DNA of 46,150 bases, taken from the NCBI GenBank assembly GCA_036897625.1, contig JAYMTA010000070.1:1-46150 (forward strand), given 5' to 3'. The notes beneath the pieces are model-generated. The model worked only from the letters and a program-made list of their open reading frames with translations, was not told where the DNA came from and did not search any database. The stretch comes from Pelargonium cotyledonis (lineage: Eukaryota > Streptophyta > Magnoliopsida > Geraniales > Geraniaceae). Within the stretch, counting starts at the first letter, position 1. Every line of letters begins with the position of its first letter. This document shows positions 38,601 to 46,150 of this stretch, in pieces. A program made the position numbers and the translations under genes.

Positions 38601-41600
38601 TCTCACAGAAATAAAACAACTTTAAAGGCTAGATATTCCACAGATAATAATTTAACGGATACTGGAGATGTCGTTGTCAACAAGCTTTTGTACAGCTATG
38701 AAACTAGAGATTGACTTTGTGGATATGAAGTCAGTAAAACATATGATGACTTTAGCTCTGGCATATACTCTTAGTTCTTTTCCTAATAAACATTCAATCA
38801 GTAATTTTTCAAAAATGAAAGAAGTTTATGTTCATCCATAAAAATAAAAGAATAAAAAAAAATATGACCAAATAAAACAAGGATGCTTGAGATGATTAAA
38901 AGTATCACACACCGCACGTTCCTGGGTTCTTTGGATACGTCCCAATCTTGCTCTTCTTCTCTCTTCACTTTCCCCCTCAACTTCCTCAAATTCTCCAAAT
39001 ATTGGGGAAGCTTTAGAAAAATGTTAATTCAGATTAATTTGCATAAAAATAGTGGACTAAATACTGATGCTAGAATGTTAACTCATCTGAAAGCAACTAC
39101 CTCCAAAAACTGATGAAAGGTCATCAACAAGATTAGTTGCAGAAGAAGCCTTCTTTATACTGGATGAGGAAGACCCTGAAGATTTCCTTTGGGCCACTTC
39201 AGGCTGTCTTCTGTTCATTACCTGTTCATCGACAACAGGAAATGGTAAGTTCTCCATAGAGCAATCAGCAATCAGCAGAATCTGATGATACTGCAAAACT
39301 GGTATACTTTTTGTAATCATATTTCTCACCGATGTTTCAGCCCTTGACTTAGGTGCACTGCGTGATCGAGTAGCCATGCTGAAAAAAGATTCTAGATCAT
39401 CTTCACCTTTTTGCTCCTGTGTAGCAGTATCAACTACCTTATATTTACTAGCTTTTGCATTTTGTCTCTCCCATATTCCTGTACTTTCGTTGATTTCCTT
39501 CTTAGAAACAGCTGAAGTCCTTATCTTTTCGTCATTATAATTATTGCCTGCTCTGCCCATTGCAAAGTCTTGAAGTTCATCTATCGCAGAGATAGAGGAG
39601 CCCATTGTCTTTTTTTGTTCACTAAAGGAAGCAGAACCTTTATCTGGCTTCACAACTTGCAATGGTTTTGGCGGTGGCCTCAACGTTGGAGAAGGAGTTG
39701 ATGAACCACTGTTACTGGTATTCCGTGGTGGGTTGGAGAATAAATCCGAAGAATATGCTGACTTTGATGTAGACTCTAATACTATAAAGGGGTCTTCTGA
39801 TTTCATGAAGGTAGTTTTAGATGCTTGTCGAGGTTGACTTGTCTGCATATTTTCCCTGCATTTGTTTGAGAACAAAACCGTGAACTTCAAAGAGTTGCAC
39901 AAATTCAATAAAGTAAAAGGCCATAGAGTAGTAACACAAAACAAGTTCCACAAACAAAACTAAGTCGCTCAAATCACTGAATATAATTTGCTTCACTCCT
40001 AAGAATAATCAAGAACTCTGTTACAACAAATTTAAAATTCTATTCAAGTAAAACTGTAAACATGAAAGGAACTTTCTCATTAAGCTTCAAAAGAAAAACC
40101 TGCCGCTTACCAATAAAGAATATGTTGAAGTGGTTAACAAAGCTGTCCCACATCGGAAATATGAAGTGAATGAGCTAGTTAAAATTGTGGAAGCCAAACC
40201 CTACTGATAAGGTTGATATTTTAGCAGTGGAAGCCCAAATAACATGTTGATTTTGAACCGGCAAATAATGGAAAACTTTAAGCCTTTAGCTTTTATAGAT
40301 AGAATTAAAACAAGACGGGCACTAGTTTAGTTACTTTTACAGTGAACAGAAGACTAGAAATCTCAACTTGCCACCCGATTTAAATTCCAAATCTAAAGTC
40401 CTTTGGAATGAATTCGTATATATAAACCCATAACCTTCAACCAGTATTCCTTCACTTATTTGGTCATTCCAGTAAATGTCAATTATTTGTTTGATATGCC
40501 AGAAAAGGTCAATTATAGAACAGTCAGGCAAGTACACACTCCTTGTTCGATGATAATATACTTGGCAAGTGGCTTTCAGCTTTTTTTCGTAAACTTCATT
40601 GTATTCAATAAAAAGAGACCAAGAGCAATGAAAGCTTAGGACCTGCAAGATTGTCACCGTATTACAAATCCTAAACAGACAATACACCCCTCTATGGAAA
40701 GGGAACAAAAATCAAACCCCATAATATAGCTACATTATCCAACATATAATTACAGCATACCCATGAACGTATCAAATCCAAAACAAACCCACAAAGACAT
40801 TTATTTTATCATATTTCTAAACCCTTCACTCTAAGAGAGTTAGACCTAAAACCTTTCTAACAATTAAAACAACGAAACTAAAGGTAATCAGCTTCCCTCC
40901 AAGTCCATACTCTATACCACTTGCAAACCCCAAATTTCCTTTCTTAATTCTTCAATCCGCCACTCAAAGAGACTTAGACCTAAAACCTTTCTAATATTTA
41001 GAACCACGAAACTAAAGGTTGAGACCTGAAGACACCATTTTTGCAGCACGATCAACCTAATTAGCTTCCCTCCAAGTCAAGACCACTTGCAGTCCACAAA
41101 TTTCTTAATTCTCCAATCTTCTTAAAACACTCCCAACACTTCCATGGCATTTGTGAAGATTTACTGACCCAACACAGCGCCACCTTTGAATCACTTTCCA
41201 CTACCAATTTTCCATATCTTTCATCTCCTCATGAGTGGAACAATTCCATTACCTTTAATATAACCCTCAACCAAGCAAAGTTCGAGCCACCACCCCCAAT
41301 ACTTTCGTAGAACACACAAAACACCTCCCCTTGAAGTTGCTTAACACCAGCCCAATTCCAGTTGGGCCCAACTTAACTTTTGTTGCTCTATAAATTTAAC
41401 TCACCCATCCAAAGGTGCTGACCATATTGAAACTAGCTTTTCTTACTATAATATTATCTTTCGTAATCACCAAAACATGCAAATTTAATTCTAACGCTTG
41501 AGTTGAGACTTCTTCCCTCTTGGCCTTAATCCATTCAATCAAACAGAGTTTTATCAAATCCCATTACAAAGCCTAATCCAGTTATAAGACATTTAAAATA

Positions 41601-43468
41601 TGATTATTTCTACTAATCCAAAGGGACCACACAGCCACATAAAAATGTTCATAATTTTGTCATTCATGCTCAGACCGAAAACTGCCCAATGCTCGAGCAC
41701 CTCTCCAATAAGGAGGACACCAAACTAAGATCCACAGTTCAAACCATTATGAACAAACCATCCAAGATATATTACAATTTACACATAAAGAACAAGTGAT
41801 CATTGTCTCATTCTTTTCTCCACACGTGCAGGACAGTACCTTATCCCTTCTTAAGACAACCCAGCTCCACCTCGAGAACTACTTTACCTAGCACAAACTG
41901 CCAACTAAGACTTCAACCTTCTGTGGAATCAAGTTCCACCAAACTTATGCTTCAAACTTATTGGAGCCCAGTTTATCAATCTCAAAACTTGACCCAATAC
42001 TCTTAGCTGAAAGTGTCTCTTTAGCTCTCAGTTTCCAAACCATTTTGTTGGGAATATCTTTTAAGAATTTAACTTCATTTAATGCTGCTAGAATTTCTCC
42101 CAACGGTCTAACTCCCAATTCACCAGTTTCCTCAAAGAACAATATCTCAACACCGAGAATTATAGATCCACTTTCACAAATCTGCAACACCACATACCCG
42201 AATTTCTCTATAAAGAGCCCATAAATTATCTTAAAATCTCTGTTTAACACAATCCCAATAATTGTTTTGCCTGATAACAAAGTAGAGTACATTCAAATTA
42301 CGAATCCCTTCAAATGTGCATGAGAGAATTCTATCTTATAAGTTTTTAGTCTTCCATGCTATAAATCTGAAAACTTACGATTCATTAGCATTTGCACAGT
42401 GCAGCAAGTTGTGCGGCTTTAATGATTTTACTCGACAGTTACAAATGCAATTGTATATAAGGTAAACAGCTGGCATGTCAGAGGAATATAAATATAAACT
42501 AAATTTGTTGTTTTATGATTACCATAACTGCTTCATCAGGCAGCTCAGGAAAGTGCCACTTTCCTTCCTCAGCAAACTAGAAAAGTAATGAACACTGTAA
42601 TTTTCAAGTTACCATCAAAGTTATGTACTTACGTAATTGCATTGTCACTTTAGTGGGTAACTAGAGGCATTAGATATTCAACACCATACATTTGTATCTC
42701 ACTAACTAGTTCTAAAATTATATCAGGCAAATCATTCATAACTCCACAAACAAGTAAGCAACCAAAATTGTCTACAGCACAAACATACCGATTCATGGAA
42801 GGACTGCTTCGACCAAATCCATCAATCCAGTCATGCAAACCAGCTCCATCTCCTATTGATCCATTCCGACTAGAACTCTTAAATTGAGCTTCCACTCCAC
42901 CATAATTCCCAAGCAGATCATCTCCATTCCGGCTCGAACTCTTTGCCTCCACTCTTACCCCACCACCAAAATTGCCTAAAAAGTCATCAAACCCAGTGTT
43001 TTGATTAGGTGGTGAAGGGAAAGAGGCGAAAACGCCATTGTTCCTGGAGGAAGCCGAGCTATTCATCCCCAAAACCCCACCAAATATATCATTACTATCA
43101 TAGCCAGAAAGTGGCGAACTTTTAGCACCGGACTGATTCGATCCACCGAAAATTGAGTCGTAATCGAACGACGCCGACTTGGTGGTATGGTCATCGGACG
43201 GCTTCGAGAACATAGGGACCGCACCAAACAAATCATCGTATCCATCCCCGCCTCCTCCGTAATTCGGAGACTTCTGATCCGATCCAAACCCCCCATTCGG
43301 CGAACTCGAATTCCAGGACGATGTCGAGGAATAAGAAGCCGGTTTGGCAGGGAAACCTGAATTGACACCACCACTGGAAGAGCCTTGCCGCTTCGTTGCA
43401 GCCATGGGAGCCGATTTTCCTTGCGGTTTCAGCCCATAACTCTCTGTAAAGACCCCAAACTGATCCAT
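35667..43468 (-). CDS. Auxilin-like J-domain protein (clathrin uncoating cofactor)
   Basis: About nine exons on the minus strand: 43468-42785, 42576-42523, 39842-39330, 39221-39101, 39010-38913, 38460-38395, 38201-38112, 36817-36641, 35705-35667; about 613 residues. The N-terminus '[18 protein letters not shown]' and long Ser/Gly/Asn-rich stretch with repeated 'DDLLGN', 'DDFLGN' and 'DIFGG' motifs suit clathrin or adaptor binding. Next comes a charged helix ('[16 protein letters not shown]'), then a C-terminal J domain with 'VLWPECGW' and the HPD motif in '[11 protein letters not shown]', ending '[11 protein letters not shown]'. Auxilins recruit Hsc70 through HPD to strip clathrin coats. The exon 1 donor and the 42576-42523 exon are the weakest parts: the stronger donor at 42789 breaks phase. 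It resembles Arabidopsis At1g21660 from memory. Confidence 0.87.
36059..36129 (-). mobile_element. Short SINE with A-tail in the last intron of the auxilin-like gene
   Basis: On the minus strand the insert begins 'ggaggcgcttgctcc', has a B-box-like 'ggtttgagtctc' and ends in a run of about a dozen A. The 17-bp sequence 'cacttgagtggtcaatt' lies directly on both sides (36042-36058 and 36130-36146). That is a typical SINE target duplication. The duplicated sequence itself looks like an A box, so part of one copy could instead belong to the SINE head. Confidence 0.7.
36150..36240 (-). repeat. Solitary MULE-like terminal repeat
   Basis: Read on the minus strand from about 36240, 'ggggaaattacagacgacc' followed by 'cctatgtactcgtcac' closely matches the outer ends of the MULEs at 7185-8215 and 44034-45380. 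I could not find the opposite end in this intron, so this looks like a truncated remnant. Confidence 0.5.
40826..41117. repeat. Diverged tandem duplication in intron 2 of the auxilin-like gene
   Basis: 40826-40957 and 40961-41117 share blocks in the same order: 'ttagacctaaaaccttt', 'cgaaactaaaggt', 'agcttccctccaagt', 'accacttgca' and 'tttcttaatt'. The second copy has about 35-40 extra bases in the middle. It lies at the edge of the LINE fragment and may be part of its 3' region. Confidence 0.65.
41380..42295 (-). mobile_element. LINE (L1-type) 3' fragment in intron 2 of the auxilin-like gene
   Basis: The minus strand reads as the end of an L1 ORF2: '[20 protein letters not shown]' (42060-42000), then 'VEVLVWQ', 'DHLFFMCKL' and '[13 protein letters not shown]' in different frames, matching the zf-RVT zinc-binding region and the segment after it. 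Several stops and frame changes make it inactive. It lies in the same direction as the host gene. Its 3' limit may reach about 41130. Confidence 0.7.
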
Positions 43469-44024
43469 GAATACAGAAATTGAGTGGAAAATTGAACAAT
43501 TACGGAGGATCTGAGAAATGGGTATATGTTAAACCAAATGCTATAAAATGGGTATGGTTGATTTATTAAAACTAGATCTGAAGCGATACAATTTCATAAT
43601 AACAGAGCCATAATCTGTGTAAAAGTATACAGAAAGCAGACAAAAAAAAAAAAAAAGGGAAACAAGAGTGTTGGGATAGGGAAGGATCGGGGGTTTGGTT
43701 AGAGGTGGTGGAGACAAATTGGCAGGAATTGGGCGACGAAAATAGAGAAGATAAGAAAATAATCCGGGAATGCGAAGAAGATGCAAGAAAAGAGAGGAAA
43801 AATGGATCCAGGGAACTCAGGTCTGGCTCTCTTTTTTCTGTTCTTCACAATCTGGACAGCGGCGAGAGCCAGAGAAGGCAGATGGTAAACGTTTAGCCCT
43901 CTCGCTACTGTCGCCACCGCCCTTAATAATATTCATACGTGCTCCACGTCCATTTTTGTTTTCCTCCACTTTTTTTTCCGCAACATGTGTGTTTCCAAAT
44001 TTTTATTGCTGTAATGCAGTCAAC
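43469..44024. promoter_or_regulatory. Upstream region of the auxilin-like gene
   Basis: The 5' leader and promoter should lie here, reading leftward from about 43900. A run of about 15 A is present at 43643-43657. I could not pick a TATA box or transcription start with confidence, and I see no gene on the plus strand. Confidence 0.35.
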
Positions 44025-44033
44025 TAAAATTGA

Positions 44034-45380
44034 GGTCAAATGGCAGATAACATTCTATTCTAGTCATTCAATAGTTTCATTGGTTAAATCTAACTAATAC
44101 ACACAAAACCACAAAAATATCTTTGAGTTATAATTTTGAATGTGAGTCGAACAAGCTCTTAAGTTAATTAATTTTCAAAAAAAAAAAAAGCCCAAATATG
44201 TGGTAGGCATCTCCGGCGAGCAACCTCGTCGTCCAGAGATGAATACGGCGTCGTTCCAAATTTGCCGACGATGAAGACGCTTCGTTCCAGATCTCCAAAA
44301 ATGAAACGGCGTCGTTTCAGATCTATCGACGATGAAGACGCTTCGTTTCCGATCTGTCGGCGATGAAGACATTTCGTTCCTAATCTGACGATGATGAAGA
44401 TGGCGTCGTTCCAGGTATGTCGGCTTCATTCCAACAACGGCGTTGGCTTGTTGGCGCCCTCCGGCCTAGACCCAGCTCCGTCCAATTGACGATGCTCGAT
44501 CTCCGTCGAGATCGAGAGAAGAAACCCACCAATCGACGGCGACTGTTGGTGGTGGCGTGCTCGATAGTCAATCTGGTTCAATCCTCTCTCTCACGACGCA
44601 AGCAACGACATAGCATGTGGAAGAGGAGACGAAGACGTGGTCTCGGCTGGGACGGTGGTCATCGTCAGTGCTGAAATCATCAGCTTCCTCGCATGCATGT
44701 ACGTGGCTCCGATGGCGGTCATGAAGCACACTGAAATCTCTAGAGGAACAACAATGGCCACAACCACTCCGATGAGCCAAAACAGCATCTTCCAGCAAGC
44801 AGAAATCTGGCAATGGCGATGAAGCACCCCATAGATCTAATGAAGATGAAGCAGCTCCGATGACGGTGTTCCATCTCCGACGGGCGACGACACACGGTCT
44901 CTTGTTCTAGTGGCCTGCACATAACAACGATGGTGGCTTAAACTGGCAATGCTCGGTGTTGGGTTTGATTTTTGAGCTTCATGGTGTCTTCTTCTAGTTC
45001 AAATTTTTGTTCAAAAATTGAACCAGTTCAATTGATTTTGGGTTTGATTTTTGAGGGTTTCAATTGATTTTGGGGTTTGATTTTTCTTGTAGATGATATG
45101 TTGATTTGATAATGAAATTGTTCAAATGTTGGCAACTATTGAAGTTTTGGTTGTCCAAAACTTCAAACAATAAAGAACAACACTCACAAAAGTAATTTTG
45201 GTATTTTGAAATTCTTTTAGACGTGTGCAATGCATGTGATGAAAGAGATTGTTATTCAGTTAGATTTAACTTATGAAACCATCAAATGATAAGTATAGGG
45301 TGTTATCTACCCCAATCGAAAGTACAGGGGACTCATCTACTTTTAGTGATAACCCCATAAGGGTTATCTGCAATATGCCC
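44034..45380. mobile_element. Non-autonomous MULE-like element with internal tandem array
   Basis: The ends are degenerate inverted repeats of about 100 bp or more: left 'ggtcaaatggcagataac', right (reverse complement) 'gggcatattgcagataac'. Both continue through 'gtttcat..gttaaatctaact' and an 'acaaaa..acttttgag' block. The right repeat has about 70 bp that the left lacks. The flanks 'taaaattga' (44025-44033) and 'taaagttta' (45381-45389) could be a 9-bp duplication with two differences. Inside is a G+C-rich stretch with open frames on both strands but no recognised domain. Confidence 0.65.
44238..44424. repeat. Tandem array of about six 31-bp units inside the MULE-like element
   Basis: Each unit runs roughly 'gatgaagacg..tcgttcc' followed by 'agatctgtcggc', with unit-to-unit changes; six units fill 187 bp. 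It lies in the left third of the 44034-45380 element. Confidence 0.8.
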
Positions 45381-45389
45381 TAAAGTTTA

Positions 45390-46150
45390 ATTAAAAAATT
45401 GAACTGAACTTATGTGAGAATAGGTCGTGATGTTACCAAATTATAAGTTTATTCAACGAATGGCACTACGACATGTGGTGTTCAAAAGTCACGTCAACTT
45501 TGTTTAACAACAATGAGATCGAGGACCTGCTCACGAATCACAAACTCGCTCCCATACTTTAGATTCGTGGACTCTCTCTAAGACCTTGGTTTTGCATACT
45601 TGCTCTAAATCCATGGACTTGCTCCAAATTTCATTGGACGCTGCTAAATTCGTCGGAAGTAAAACCAAGACAGTATAAAGAGTATCAAATCCATTGGAAG
45701 CCATGATGGCGAACAATGATCACGTGCACATCGCAATGAGAGATATTGTTTCGAATCTCGAGGTATTCTATCCATTTCCGTGCATACAAGCCCCTTAGAG
45801 GGTCTAGGGAAGGTCATGTCACTTGGAAATCATACGTGAGAGTCCAATCCCTCCCTTTTTTGAGACTACCTCAAAGGCTCTTCGACATATTGAACATCGT
45901 TCATGATCAATCGGCACTCTCAAAGCCCCCAAGGATGCTACCATGAGCGGTAGAGCCTTCTAGGGGCTTTGGTACTCTCCTCAGCACACGAGGAGCATAC
46001 TAAAGCACTCGGGTCAGTCTGGCTCCCACGAGCGGTGTGCATGGGAAACAAGAAGTCCAAGCAACAAGTGGGCCCTAAAATGGACATCATATTGCTAATA
46101 ATCAATCACGCGCTGACATGTGGCAAATATTGGAGGTTAGTATATATATA
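45390..46150. other. Intergenic sequence to the window end, no gene seen
   Basis: About 45530-45620 contains three degenerate 27-bp repeats, which on the minus strand read as 'LEQVCKTK', 'LERVHESK' and 'WERVCDS'. The rest, about 45770-46150, is of mixed composition and could be retroelement or MULE sequence continuing past the window. No family could be assigned. Confidence 0.35.

Noticed and set aside
40145-40260. U-snRNA gene
   Set aside because: Only the upstream element is present; no TATA at the right spacing and no known U-RNA sequence follows.
44417-44830. Several overlapping open frames within the 44034-45380 element
   Set aside because: They run on both strands through G+C-rich, partly tandemly repeated DNA, where stops are rare by composition; no domain was recognised.

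Overview
This is nuclear DNA from a flowering plant, most likely a eudicot. It is AT-rich, with split genes, GT-AG introns and dense, decayed transposable elements. It carries plant-only gene families: a VIP1-type group I bZIP, a subfamily XI LRR receptor kinase, a RING/pseudokinase/WD40 protein and a plant auxilin-like J-protein. I cannot name the species. No prokaryotic, organellar or CRISPR feature was seen.

Layout. 1-14516 is a transposon graveyard. It holds the right end of one MULE, then a complete but dead MuDR-type MULE (514-5907) with a perfect 9-bp target duplication. Next is a decayed Ty3/gypsy fossil (about 6430-8600) split by a second, non-autonomous MULE (7185-8215), and an old Ty1/copia fossil on the minus strand with both 216-bp LTRs (9679-14516). 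15038-19910 (+) is the VIP1-like bZIP gene in four exons, with a Stowaway MITE in its large intron. 21478-25005 (+) is an RGI/RGFR-like LRR receptor kinase in two exons, with a tRNA-like SINE in its intron and a pair of related SINE-like sequences on either side of the gene. 26100-27205 is a GC-rich island of unknown origin. 28480-34550 (-) is the RING/pseudokinase/WD40 gene in six exons; 35667-43468 (-) is the auxilin-like gene in about nine exons. The introns of both carry LINE, SINE, MULE-end and possible hAT debris. 44034-45380 is a third MULE-like element with a 31-bp tandem array inside.

The four host genes act separately: mechanical/osmotic-stress transcription, peptide-hormone perception, ubiquitylation, and clathrin-coat disassembly. 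The RING-WD40 and auxilin-like genes resemble two adjacent Arabidopsis genes (At1g21651 and At1g21660, from memory), which suggests an old conserved gene pair. Exon borders were set by hand from splice signals and reading phase. All four gene models stay open from start to stop (317, 1083, 838 and about 613 residues). I found no convincing new multigene system. The most interesting items are the recurring MULE terminal motif, the small SINE insertions beside and inside host genes, and the altered third 14-3-3 motif in the VIP1 homologue.
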